Under the pieces are notes generated by a model. That model was not told where the DNA came from, did not search any database, and saw nothing but the letters and a program-made list of their open reading frames with translations. A DNA stretch of 64,000 bases, taken from contig OX387203.1 in the NCBI GenBank assembly GCA_947561715.1, positions 5,208,001 through 5,272,000 on the forward strand, read 5' to 3'. Both the position numbers and the translations under genes were made by a program. Source of the DNA: Ascidia mentula (Eukaryota > Chordata > Ascidiacea > Phlebobranchia > Ascidiidae). This document shows positions 28,701 through 39,431 of this stretch, piece after piece (the stretch's first letter is position 1; each line of letters starts with the position of its first letter).

Positions 28701-29118
28701 AATCTGCACTATCAAAGATCGCCCCAACACAAATTTATCCAAGCAAATTCTTTCCAATCTGGGATAACATTAGATGCAGCACACATATATAAACGAACTT
28801 ACCATATTGGATTTCCAAAACTTTCTTGGTTAACCAACAAAACGACAGTGCTTAAAATTGCAACAAGTGCTGCATGAATTGTTGAAACAAACCTGTACCA
28901 AAAGAAAACCTTTTACTATAAATCTGAACCCAATAATTTGCTTATCAGCATAAATCTTACCTTGTGTCCCATTCTTGTTGCTTTACTCTTGGTGCCTGGC
29001 TGTAGGCTTTAAAGTTATGCGAGACGACATTGCTTAGAATAACTCCGAATACTGAGCAAAACACAAAGCTGCCGAAGGCAATCCAAAAGTTAAAAGGGAT
29101 TACACTAAGAATGTCCAT
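25708..29118 (-). CDS. TLC-domain membrane protein, TLCD4/TMEM56-like (copy 2)
   Basis: Exons 28961-29118, 28803-28892, 28469-28527, 28008-28108, 27574-27647, 27206-27352 and a proposed last exon 25708-25879, giving 266 residues. Internal exon lengths 59, 101, 74 and 147 are identical to copy 1 at 22308-24060, proving common descent. It starts MDILSVIPFNFWIAFG. The TLC motif is FDIFHHIGNSIVV and the downstream segment is STPFVNMRWFMV. The last exon (hydrophobic, QIVVFGYSCFICLVF) is chosen because it keeps frame and is positionally similar to copy 1, but its first residues are diverged, so its acceptor is less certain. The long last intron contains a hammerhead-like repeat. The same cautious function applies as for copy 1. 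Confidence 0.85.
26090..26245 (-). repeat. Hammerhead-like repeat, best-preserved three-stem copy
   Basis: Minus strand, in order: CCATGCTGCA, CTGATGC, GACC-TTATA-GGTC, AAAA, CAGTGGCCATCTGTG, then TGCAAC. The two GACC/GGTC arms form stem II and the CAG...CTG near-palindrome forms stem III. GCTGCA before the core can pair partly with TGCA after it, giving a type I hammerhead layout. Two core bases deviate (CTGATGC; AAAA for GAAA). It is located in the last intron of TLC copy 2. Confidence 0.6.
28195..28330 (-). repeat. Hammerhead-like repeat copy in TLC copy 2 intron
   Basis: Minus strand: AATGCTGCACT, an A-rich decayed CTGATGA region, ATTAGGTCGAAATAGTGG, TCCTCTATGCAGGTCAC. The GAAA, the outer pair CTGCA/TGCAG and the GTCACT flank are conserved; the 5' core is decayed. 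Confidence 0.55.
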
Positions 29119-29504
29119 TGCTCTTTGTGACAACTGTAATGCAATAAAATGCTACACAATGTTAAGAAAAAAATGGTTATACTATTACTAAGAAAAAAAT
29201 GATCAATTTGAAAATACCCCAAGAACCTTGCATTTTATTGTTTATTTTTTAACCGTTAGCACAGCAAAAACTTAAAACCTGCAAAAAATGACAATTTTCA
29301 AACGTAGTCCAACTAAAAGCAAATTTTACATTCGTCCAATTTCTGCTACGTTTCCTGGCGATTATTTCGCAGGCCATGTGACTCTGTACGCAATGGGGCA
29401 TGACTATACGCTAAAAAACAAACAAATAGAAAAATAGAACGTATAATTTTTCCAAAAGAACATCTTAAACCAAGTATAATGTACAAGTTGCTTTATCTTA
29501 GGAG
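29119..29504. other. Upstream region of TLC copy 2
   Basis: AT-rich; presumably promoter and 5' UTR. No further motif is identified. Confidence 0.35.
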
Positions 29505-29990
29505 AATTGTTCAACGAAAAAAGCATAAGCCTTGTGGCAACACGCATGTTTTCCCTGGCCTAGCTCTGACCACGACGCATATTTCCTGAAACTCATCACT
29601 GGAACAACAGACAGAAAGAACGCAAGCGGTGTTAAGCTTTCTTGCAAGATTTTCCACAAGCTTTCTGGCATCCTGCTGGACAACATATTTTTTTGACACT
29701 TCGTTATAAAACGCCCATTTTGTAATCCTTGGACAGTCTCTCGAGCCTGCTATTTCTAGCCATCGCGCTGTGACGTTCGCACGTTCTTTTCATAGTAATT
29801 CACTGCAATCCAGTCACGTGATAAACTCTACTTAAACACGCTTGGAACAAATTTAACTTTACACCGCCTGGCATTGCAAACGTGTGTTTCCATTGATAAA
29901 AAAGTCTGGTCACGGAGTTTTAAAAACAGTAGTCTTGTACAGCAAGAACACGCAAGCAGACTTTAGTTTCAGCACAGCAGCAAGCGGAAT
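29505..29990 (-). repeat. Duplicated segment with possible coding remnant
   Basis: Partner of 8548-8985. On the minus strand a frame runs from about 29735 to 29511 and contains TKWAFYNEVSKKYVVQQDAR, then KLNTACVLSVCCSS and ICVVVRARPG. In the other copy the first part is conserved (TWAFYGDVSANTYVVQQ), but the frame is lost. A splice-acceptor-like AATAGCAG precedes it. I recognise no family. It may be an exon of an unknown gene or a repeat-borne peptide. Confidence 0.45.
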
Positions 29991-30514
29991 CAATTGGTAC
30001 GCTGCAGCCTCTTAGTGTCGCAAAAAACATGTAGGGGAAGGTCGTTCACAGCTTTTGGGACACTTCAACACATTTAAACAATAGTACTAAATTAAAACAG
30101 CTGGGTGGTCCCTTCAGAGACATCAGCTTAAACCAATCTACAGTCCTTTGGCTTCTTGTGAGAAAGATATTTTCGCCGAAGCGTTGTACAATTTCAAAAT
30201 GAGTTCAGAGTATTTCGGTAAACGCACTGCAAGTTCTCGTAAAAACGTCATAAAATCAATCATCCATAATGTAAAAGTGCGATATATGAAAACCAACTAC
30301 TTAATTATAAAATGGTCCACGCCCCGATTACCCAAATAAGGCATACAACTGTTTCTTCGTTGCAATGACCAACCACATGGACGATAGACCAAATATAGCC
30401 TACAAGCTCCTTTTTCCCTTCCATTTTGTACGCCCGGTATTTGTTTCATACTAACTATACCTCTAGCTATAGTGAGTACGGTAAAGTATTTGGGTCATTC
30501 GTGCAGCATAATTA

Positions 30515-30640
30515 TGTAGCTCAGTTCATATAAGTGAACGTGGAGGCAATAACATGAAGTCGGCCGTTAGGTCAGTCAAAATCTTGTGGGTCGAAACAAT
30601 GGCCATCTGTATGCAGCTCACAAAAAAGCCTACTTGTTTA
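30515..30640 (+). repeat. Hammerhead-like repeat copy, 3' half preserved
   Basis: Plus strand: GTGGGTCGAAACAATGGCCA, then TCTGTATGCAGCTC. This copy keeps GAAA, the stem III arms around TGGCCA and the GTA|TGCAGC strand that would contain the cleavage site. The CTGATGA half is not recognisable. Confidence 0.5.
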
Positions 30641-31033
30641 ATTACCCTCACATAAATTTTAAGCCTCGTATGAGGTCGGATAAGCCATCGAAACGAATGC
30701 ACGCCGTTCAATAAACGTCAAACAAATACGGCAGTACAGGGAAATTGCATAATTTCATTTTTATTACTGCCTCGTGGCTACCTGGAATGACGTCAAGCGG
30801 GAACATTTCCACAAGAAATGACGCATGAAAAAGCAAAGTGAATAAATTCCAATATATTACATACGGTATTGCTGCGTAAAACATATTATCCAACATTCCT
30901 AGAACATATATATGTTCTGATAGGGGTATGTCATGCATGCCTACTGTATGCTCGTTAATAATAAGCACAAGGTGTAAATATCAGCTTAACCTGTACAGAC
31001 GCTTCCAAACAGGAAGCATACTTAACAGTTAAT

Positions 31034-31206
31034 ATGAAATTCCTGTTGCTGCCAGGCATATTGCAATTTAAAAATGTACCGCTCTTCTGGCATAAAATAT
31101 AAGTGCTGTATTTCTTCGGCCTTTCCTGATGAAGTCTCGCCGCATGGCAGACGAAACGTCGAATTAATACAGCACGTATACTTTATGCCAGAAGAGCGGT
31201 ACATTT
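31034..31206. mobile_element. Palindromic (foldback) element with hammerhead-like centre
   Basis: Arms 31068-31112 and 31165-31209 are inverse complements over about 45 bases with about three mismatches (GTACCGCTCTTCTGGCATAA and its complement). The centre reads CCTGATGAAGTCTC, CGCCGCATGGC, AGACGAAACGTCG: CTGATGA, a GTCT/AGAC helix and GAAAC. A perfect 12-base direct repeat TTAACAGTTAAT lies at 31022-31033 and 31207-31218 and may be a target-site duplication enclosing the whole element. A diverged relative of the arm (CTTCTGGCATAAAATTAACG) lies near 62752. Confidence 0.75.
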
Positions 31207-33196
31207 TTAACAGTTAATGTTACACGCAAGAGAGAAGTTAGCAAGTAAACTCCATTTCATGTTGTACTTTTCAAAAGTTTCCCATCTGTTTCAATATAGT
31301 TGGAGCAGGGTAAACGCGACTCCGTTGTTCGTAAGGTTTATTTTAAGATGAGAAAGGCGGCGATTACAAAGGATAAAATGTACGCGAAAGTTGACGCTTA
31401 CCTTTAACGCGCAAAAGTTATTGACGCTTACCTTTAACACGGAAAAGAACAGGCTCTCAATGGTTTCACTGGTTCGAAACCACGGAAATGGCCTCGCAAA
31501 AGAGTAATAAGCGATTGGATTTATGTTGTCTAAGTCCATTACTCAACAATACCTATAATTTTCGTTGTAGTTTACAAACATTTAAATTTTAACTTCAAAA
31601 GTTTGTGAAAATTTGTGTGGTTTTGCATGGTGGGGGACAAGACTGACGCATAGGATAATACTTAATTTATACGATCCATACACTATGGCATGTCGTTAAC
31701 ATGCAACAAATACGTTACAATACTGCAGGTGAAATGGTAGCACATGATCGCCTACAGCTTCACGCTTAAGCTAAACACCTATAGCAACGTACGGGTTGTT
31801 TGTATGTGTTTTGTTCCGGAACGGTGAAATTCACTGAATCGACAAGACTGTAGCTTGCGGAAAAAGCACAGTAATAGCTTAGTCCGATATCTTACCTGCA
31901 CCGCGTGGAATTTCTTTCAACGGCAAGGATACTTTTAAACCTAATTTTGTTACGTATTTAGCCAAGCAATTTTACATTCAGAGAGCATATACCTTTTTAT
32001 TTCCGAAACTTGCTTAGCCGTGTACCACGCAGACAAATTGTCAGTATTGCAAAAGAGTTTTGTAAACGTAAATGCCACTAGATTAGTGTCTATGTTTGGC
32101 TGAATTATTGCGCAACATTTTACTACGCAAGTGACAAAATTATGCCGTGGTGACAAAATTTTGTGAGTTGACAAACACACCTGCCTGATTTCAAATGAAA
32201 CCACAGGTTGTTTGTTTGTGATGCTTTATTGTAAATTTGCGAATCATTTGTAATTTGTAGCAAAAATATTCCGTACATCATAAATGAATCTAAACAACAT
32301 GTTTTGCTAAAGGGGAAGTGGCGTTTAAATCGCTGTAAATGTTACAAGTCTGTGTTGGCAACCCGTAAACTTACGGGTATCAATTTCTTCGTCATCTTTG
32401 TGTAATTCTGAACGAACCAACAGGCCACCCGATATCTGCTGGTCTGAAAACAACTTTTGTTTGGGCCATAGGGCAGTTTGTATTGAGCACAAATATAGAT
32501 TTCAATTTGCTAAGCTATTGTTCGCAACCACCTCCGCGCAGAAAAAATCTGCTACGTCACAGAGTAGTCACATGAGCGTTCTATTGTTGGATTCACGGTC
32601 CATGCATCATGGTTGGTTTGTTGCACTGCGGAGTTAAGTGCGGACGCGATACAGCTCGGTGTTGTGCAGAGGTGTTGCAGCAGTTATATTAATGCATTAA
32701 TGTTTGTGACGTGCCTGCTGGTTATGTGCGTCACAATAAAAGGTGTCGTTGCAATGGCAAGAATTAAAAAGGTAGAGCTCGTTATTTTTGGGAGTAATTA
32801 CGTTTTGGCTGCAGCTAGCACAAGCAGATAGGAAGAATATCCCTTAAAATATCATATATCATAGTTTCAGAAGTAACTCATACAAGTGATCGTTCCGCTT
32901 TTATACAGTCTGTTATATATTAGAGACCTAAATTATTATAACAACGTTGTGCCGTTGTAATGAGCAACGTTGTAATGAGGTTATGTTAACTGATATTTGT
33001 GTAAAGTAACCTTATTGGACGGTGTTTTTCGATAATTGACCTTTCGTTCACGTTCTTTCGCATCCGTTTTAGGCTTACAACCTTGCTGGGTTTGTTATTC
33101 TATATTCGACAAAGCTTTATACATTTGAACTATTCCGCAGATCTTAAGTTTAAACAGTATTTTTAAATAAGTTGTTTTAACTGAGAAGTCGACAGC

Positions 33197-35115
33197 ATGG
33201 TTGTGGAAACAGCAGGAGGAAAAAAGGATACTGAGAAGCAGAAGGAGGAGGATGTTGAATCGCATCTTCCCGGATACGCAGAAACCCCAGCGCCACCAAA
33301 TCCATGCTGGCAGGTATTGTAGAGTGTCGTTTGACGCCAACTTTCAGTAACACCAGGGGCGGATCCAGGAGGGTGCGTATGGGACAATCCCTCCACCTCC
33401 AAGTAAAAAACCCTTTAATATACGCTGTAATACTGTAAAAGTGCAGATGGCAGACAAAAGAGTGTTACAACAAGTTTTGGAAAGTATAATTATACCCCAC
33501 CAAAAGTATTTTTGAACCCGTCTCATGATTCCAATCCCCCGGCTTTTTGTTAATAACAATCCGTTCTTTCGTATGGTAACGAAAGTAAACACTGTGGGGC
33601 ATTATAATTAACACCATAATATAAAGGAGGATTAATAATGTTTCAGGCACAGAACGTTCGGGTAAAGGAAAGCAGATCGGGTGCAAGATGTTTTTTCTGT
33701 GTAGTCAACATGCTGGTGTTTGTGGCTCTTCTGGCACTCGTCATCTACATGGGGGTGATGCATCACAGATACAAACATGAACTTCGCCGTTGCCGCGAAA
33801 AACCGGTTAGTGATAAGTTAAGTGTTTCGTAATCCCATCCAAGTAATTTTGAATAATTTATTTTATTAATTAATAAATTTATAACCACTTTGTTCGCAAA
33901 ATTACAATATAAATATCTTCGTGTCAAACCCAGTTTATTGCAAGAAAACATGCTTCGATAAAAAGCATCGTCAGTTCTTGTTCAAATTGATGGGAAGTTT
34001 CCACCTGCGTCAGGCACAACAAGTGGCGTTGGAATAGGCTGATTTCAGGAAACAAATATTAAATGTTTTTACTTTTTTCGCAGGACGAAATGATGGAAGA
34101 CTTTGTGTTCCCGGATCCAGGCAGCCTTGACGGCGTAAGTGCGCTAAAGTCACAAAATGACAATAATCAATATTTTCTCTTTCTAGTTACATGACGCATA
34201 CAAATTTTAAGAAAATTAAAATATTTGTGAAATATAATCTTACACTGATCCAGTAATGAAGATCCAAGTTTAATGACGATGGATTTTCTTGCAGAATCCA
34301 CCTGGAAATAATAACGGAGGCGTGACCCCAACTCCATCCATGATGTCAACCACAACCAAAAGAAATGGAGGGGTAAACATGTTGTGTCAAAATATTTTGC
34401 ATTTGGATCCATGCCATAGATAAATTAGAGCTACTGAAGTCATGTTGAATTCTAGTTGGTTTATGACAACTTTCGGTACAACATATGACTCTTGGTGTTT
34501 TACCTGTACATATTTGTATTGTGAACCTGAACCAAATCCAAATTTCTAATGCAAAAAAAATCGAATCGCAAACAATTCCTTTTCTAAGAACTCCATAGGA
34601 AGGATACGTCTCTTTTGACAAAATAAAAATATAATCGGATAATACGGCCCTAACCATACATGACATACTACACCAGATTTCCAACTACTACCAGGGATTA
34701 GTTACGTACAGAATCCAATTAATACATCTGTTTCTTAGCCTCCACATGGTGGTGATGACGACGATGATGACGATGATGACGACCACCATCACCGGCCAGA
34801 ATTTGTTAGTACTTAGTTTATTGGAATAAATCCGTGAAAATGTAATTTAAAAAGTTAAACTTGCTACAGCAATATTGGCTCCATATTTCCTTTGCAAGTA
34901 AACAATGCGTGCATTGTTGATAAAATATGTAATCTAAAGACACATGCTTTAAAGCAGGTAAGACTCATGCTTAAAGCAACTTATTTTTGCAATAGTGGCA
35001 GAACTTTGCGCAAACACTTGAGGATTGCGTGAATGAAAATACTGGAGTTGGTGCAGAGTTCAACATAGACCCTGTCTGTCTGCGCCGTAAAATGAAGAGA
35101 TTTTTCAAAGGATAA
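33197..35115 (+). CDS. Small type II membrane protein, paralogue 1 (unrecognised family)
   Basis: Six exons, all phase 0: 33197-33313, 33647-33805, 34084-34134, 34295-34372, 34739-34804 and 34996-35115, giving 196 residues. Order: charged N-terminus (about 1-55); a single transmembrane helix at about 58-75 (NMLVFVALLALVIYMGVM) preceded by basic residues, predicting N-in/C-out; a short stalk; a low-complexity Asn/Pro/Ser/Thr exon; an exon encoding a run of ten Asp followed by HHH; and a C-terminal module WQNFAQTLEDC...DPVCLRRKMKRFF with two Cys. That module and the overall layout match the next gene (LAEKVEKC...ATCLKDKIGKRM). I do not recognise the family. An acidic stalk with a basic amphipathic tail could suit a surface or shed peptide; this is inference only. 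Confidence 0.82.
33354..33600. mobile_element. Possible MITE in intron 1 of the type II gene
   Basis: CAGGGGCGGATCCAGGAGGG-like sequence (CCAGGGGCGGATCCAGGAGG at 33353) resembles the widespread CAGGGGCGGATCCAG terminus of DNA-transposon derivatives. No matching right end was found, so it may be a truncated copy. Confidence 0.35.
33940..34010 (-). repeat. Hammerhead-core-like repeat in type II gene intron
   Basis: Minus strand: ATTTGAACAAGAACTGACGA, then TGCTTTTTATCGAAGCATG and TTTTCTTGCAATAAACTGG. It has CTGACGA followed by a hairpin and CGAA; GTTT/AAAC can form the following helix. Closest to the 19.7-kb copy. Confidence 0.5.
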
Positions 35116-36702
35116 ATGAGAAAATGGGGCCTTCTGCATTGCATATATTTACCTTCTTCTTCATGGATTATTTCTTTAACTTTCTTCGCATTCCTTGCAT
35201 TGAAAATGTTTCCTATGTGTTAAAATCACCAGTTTCATAATGCTAAGTCTCTTTCCCCCCAAGAAATACATGCAATTATATACAAAAGAATAACCCACAA
35301 GTAAAATTAATTTTGTTGTTTTCTAGGGTGTGTTTTATATTGAATCTCTAAAGCACATGTTATATGTCTTTATTGCATCAACCTGCACTTCTAAAAACTG
35401 TGTACATTTGTAAAGCCGTGTGTTCCTATAAAGTTCATAAAAAAGCGAGTCCAACATGATCATCCATACATTTAATCCATTATAAACAAAACAAGCTCAA
35501 CTGTGTTAAAACAACGATTATTGTTGGCAAGTTTGCCAACCCTGCTGGTGTAAATAAAACATTGAATAGCGAAATGATTTCGTTAAAGGTTTACATAAAG
35601 TTATGGAGAATATTTTACATGACACTTGTATTAATTTTGTGCTAAACATCCAGATTGTCCAATAATCACTCAGCCATGTCTACTATATCTTATATCTTAT
35701 GAAGCAAGAATTCTACACACTAACGGCGTATATTATTAAGGATTTTTCAATAATAGTTGCTTGAAATGACCCGGAGCCTGATGCATTATTGCTGCTGAGA
35801 GCTGAAAGTTACATGTATTTGATCAAATATAAAAATTTAACCATTAGATCGGACTAGGTGTGGGTTTGGATGAAAATCCAAATTGTCTGCTATATGAAAA
35901 TACAACAACATTTTTAAATTCTAAACAAACCGAACCTTTAACAATAGGAGCTACAAGGAGCAATTTATTAAATAAAGTTTAGTGCTTTAAACCATCAGAC
36001 TTCTATACATTCACTGTAACACACACAGCGCTGTTCTGTTTGAAGTATATATAATTTTTTTAGTATTAAACAAGGATCTGTTATGTGTCAGGTGTTTGGA
36101 ATCCTGCTAAAAAGTGTTTCTTTTGTGAGTTCGACCATCATAAAACACAAACACAAAACGCATGTGCAGCTAAACGTAGTTCTATAAGCAGAAGCTACCA
36201 TGTTAGGTGTGTGTAATGCTGACGTAACAATATGCTACAGAGGTTCACAGAAGCAGCAGTGGATTGAAAAACAACCGATTGCGCAATCATTGACGCATGG
36301 TTTTACATTTTCGTAGGAAAGGAACACACCACACACGAGACCAACAAAGGAACGGTTCATGTTTTTTCTCGCAGCTACAACGCAGAACTGTCGCATTGCA
36401 GCGAAAATTCCCTCCTTTGACGTAAATGAACATAATTTCTTTGAACAGGGTATATTTTAAGCCATAAAGGTATGCAAAATGGAAATTTTTCAGCATAGCT
36501 AATCATATGGATCCCGCAAGAGTTATAGTAGGTGCGATTTCGGTGTGTAGTGATACGTGAATGTTGAGAGGGCAACGTATGGGTTTTGCACATCCACGTC
36601 TTAAGATCTTCAACAAATGTTTGCAAGTACATTAAAAGTAGGTATTCAAAAATTATTTTATTTCAGGTAACTTTAGATAACTTAAAAATATCCGTTACTC
36701 GT
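35116..36702. other. Spacer between the two type II paralogues
   Basis: AT-rich, no gene recognised. A splice acceptor (TTTCAG at 36661-36666) precedes the second gene, so its 5' UTR is probably split by an intron or trans-spliced to a spliced leader, which ascidians are known to use. Confidence 0.45.
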
Positions 36703-37820
36703 ATGAGCAAAATGGTTATCGAAGTTAAACCAGCAGACAAGGATCAGCTTGGTTGCGAAGGTGCTTTGGTTACCATAACAACCGAAGAAACAATTGAAAA
36801 AGATGAATTGGTAAGAAAAGCACTATATTTTGATATGGCTGTAAACATATACTGTAATTACAGATTTGTTTACAAATAAAAAGATAAACAAAAGATATTG
36901 CATCATAATCGATTTAACAACAAATATGACAATGTGATAATACTTCGGCGTCTTTTTTCTTTTTGCAGGACGAGAAACCTTCTCCGCATCCAAAGTGGAA
37001 AGGCAAGTGGTTTGGGTGCTCGCTCTACATCGTGTTGTTGGTGTTTGCCATCTACATGACTGTTGTTGTTACTCAACATGCTGTCATGAAGCAGTGTGAA
37101 AATGAATTGTGCTCTCGTCCCAAACACCAACTTCCATATGAAGTAAGTTTAATGTTTAAAACCACTGTATTAGGGTGGAAATTTGCTGTTCACTACGTCA
37201 GTAAAAGTTGCATGCAGCAACTTTTATATTGTTTTGTACTTTTGTTGTTGTTGTATTCAATGGTTGCTTAATACTTTCTTTACTTATTTGTTTTTTGTTG
37301 GTAGATAAAAGAAAACGACCCTATTTATGGAATCAAGCTTGAGGTCTATCTTGTTCAGCCAAGAAATGCTAAAAAGGTAAAACGTTGTAAAGTTTTCTAG
37401 CTCTGTTTGTGCTGGTGCATTGGAAATATTGGTAATATTTTACGGTAGTTAAGCCAACAACACACCCAAATTCGCTTCTGTATTAACCCCATTGTATGAT
37501 TAACTAACGATTTTAGCTTGAACCTATCTCTCAGTTTTCTGCATCCAAAAATACACTTGAGAAAAAACCCAAAATGTTGCAAAAACTTGAGGCTACATTG
37601 TATCTGAACATAGGATGTTTGGGACACCTTGGCTGAAAAAGTGGAGAAATGTGTAGAGGTTTCTGGGAAGAATCATGACGTCAATGTCAACGCTACATGC
37701 CTTAAGGACAAGATTGGAAAACGGATGAAAAGCATGGTCGGTGGCAACAAAAAGGGGCCACGGAAGGATGGAGTTGTACAGAATGGTGCCAAGAAAGGCG
37801 GGACCAAGAAAGAAGAATAA
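36703..37820 (+). CDS. Small type II membrane protein, paralogue 2 (unrecognised family)
   Basis: Four exons, all phase 0: 36703-36810, 36969-37142, 37305-37376 and 37614-37820, giving 186 residues. Cytoplasmic N-terminus (about 1-52) ending in basic KWKGKW; one helix at about 53-72 (CSLYIVLLVFAIYMTVVV); a short segment with CENELC; an exon rich in charged and hydrophobic residues (IYGIKLEVYLVQP); then the shared two-Cys module WDTLAEKVEKC...NATCLKDKIGKR, with a potential N-glycosylation site NAT, and a very basic Lys/Gly tail. It parallels the gene at 33197-35115 in orientation, topology, phase-0 introns and terminal module, so they are tandem duplicates with divergent middles. Start ATG 36703 was chosen as the first in frame after the acceptor; ATG 36712 is an alternative. 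AATAAA lies at about 38134. Confidence 0.82.
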
Positions 37821-38624
37821 AAACAAAAACATGGTCAATGTAAATAAGGGAGTGAAGCACAATACGTGACTCTTCTGCAATGAATAACTTGCGTTCACAC
37901 AATTTGGAAAAAAATGTATGAATCTGTGCTTAATGTTAATGTTTAATGTTGTTGACAAAATAGGAATTTTTCTGTTTATAAATTAGGGAAATGTAAAACA
38001 GAGCCTAAAGTTCAATTTTACACTTTGTAGTCTACGCGCCACTGGATAAGCTTGTGGAACGCTGCACTACTTAGTGTGTCGTAAAATATAATGAACACTG
38101 AAGATTTATATGTGGTGGTTTTAACCTGTTGTAAATAAACCAATTTTAACTGGCAAAGTTCATTTCAACATTTTATTGACAAGGATGTAAGTGAAGCGAT
38201 CAAATTATTCAGAGAGGACAATTGAGGCGACCAATAACATGTCTAGCACTAAAAAATGCTGCAGTGTGGCAAACAAAAGAGTTGTGGTAAAGTTTAATTC
38301 TGTTTGTGAAGCGTGTTGCAGCGTGGTCACTCCCTTGCTCATTTTGTTTTGGTATTTAATTTAACTATACGTAGTAGCATGACAACAAAAATGCGTGACG
38401 TAAATTTTCTGAGAACTTAAGCCAAGCGTGATTGGACCTAAATATGTAAATGGTAACCGGCTTATTTTGCCGTCAAGGGGAAGTGAAGCCATCAACAATT
38501 TGAGAAACGTTTTGGCAAATTTGCTGGTGTACGTGCCATTATCTGCCACGAACTTTACTGTTCTGTCGGTGTTGGAGCGTAGCACACATAAATAAAGTTT
38601 ATTGTCGGCTTTGTCCTAAAAATA

Positions 38625-39431
38625 ATGGCACAAGATTCTGTAGGCATTGATTTGGGTTGTTTTAAATCCAGGGACGGTCTGTACTGTACGATACTTTTCG
38701 TAAGTATGGAAATATTTATGCCATTTTTAATTACTTTGTATAATAAAGTTTTGTGCAGATACTCAGCCTTATACTTGTCATCTTGTGTTCTGCCAGCAAC
38801 TATTGGCAATATGGTGAATCCTATAAGATGGGCTATGTGAGCTTTTCCAGTGCATACAGTTGTGTAACCCTACTGTTCATTGGATTCATGTACATTTTCA
38901 AGCTCTACAATGCATCAATATGTGCTTGCCTGCCATGGAAACTACTGGTTGGTGATAAAAGTCAGAAAAATTAAATGGACTACAATAAAAAACTAAGTAA
39001 ACCTGTATGTCATAAAAACTCACATTAATTTGGGCTACATTTGTTTGTTTGTAAATTTAACTTATTTTTTTAGGAGATTGGAAATTGCTTTCTATCTGCA
39101 ATTTTTCATTTCATTGGTATGGCCATCTCTGCAGCTGTAGCAGCAAAATTTTTGAATTATCACATGTATGGCACATTTGTGGCTTGTGCGGTAAGAAAGT
39201 GACGACTAAAATTGATGTGAAACAGTGCTACAACATGACATGTTCCGACGAAATTTTGTCTACTTTAGTATTTGTCACAGCAATTTGCAAGTATGATCGA
39301 ACACATGTAATGCTTTACAGATTTTTAGCACCATTATCATGCTAGTGTATTTGGCACATGCAGTGATGATAATTCGGTCGGGTGAAGTCAGAATGGTGAA
39401 GGAAAGAGACACCACAAATGTTCCAACCTAG
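38625..39431 (+). CDS. Four-helix MARVEL/CMTM-like membrane protein, copy A
   Basis: Exons 38625-38699, 38759-38947, 39074-39190 and 39321-39431, all phase 0, 163 residues. The start is MAQDSVGIDLGCFKSRDGLY. Four hydrophobic stretches follow: LILVILCSAS, AYSCVTLLFIGFMYIFKLY, FHFIGMAISAAVAAKF and IIMLVYLAHAVMII. The size and four-helix layout with a short N-terminus are typical of MARVEL-domain proteins (MAL, plasmolipin, CMTM families), which act in membrane apposition and vesicle trafficking. Family assignment is by topology and general pattern, not a diagnostic motif. A read-through of exon 2 into VGDKSQKN and stop is an alternative 3' end conserved in copy B. Confidence 0.75.

Larger units (their letters stand above)
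29991..33196. other. Long intergenic stretch, no gene recognised
   Basis: Contains two repeat features listed separately (30515-30640, 31034-31218) and otherwise AT-rich unique-looking sequence. A frame at 32700-32831 starts with a hydrophobic peptide (MFVTCLLVMCVTIKGVVA), but it is short and has no partner exon I can support. Confidence 0.4.

Noticed and set aside
32700-32831. Short frame with a signal-like start (MFVTCLLVMCV)
   Set aside because: Ends after 44 codons, with no downstream exon in phase that I can support.
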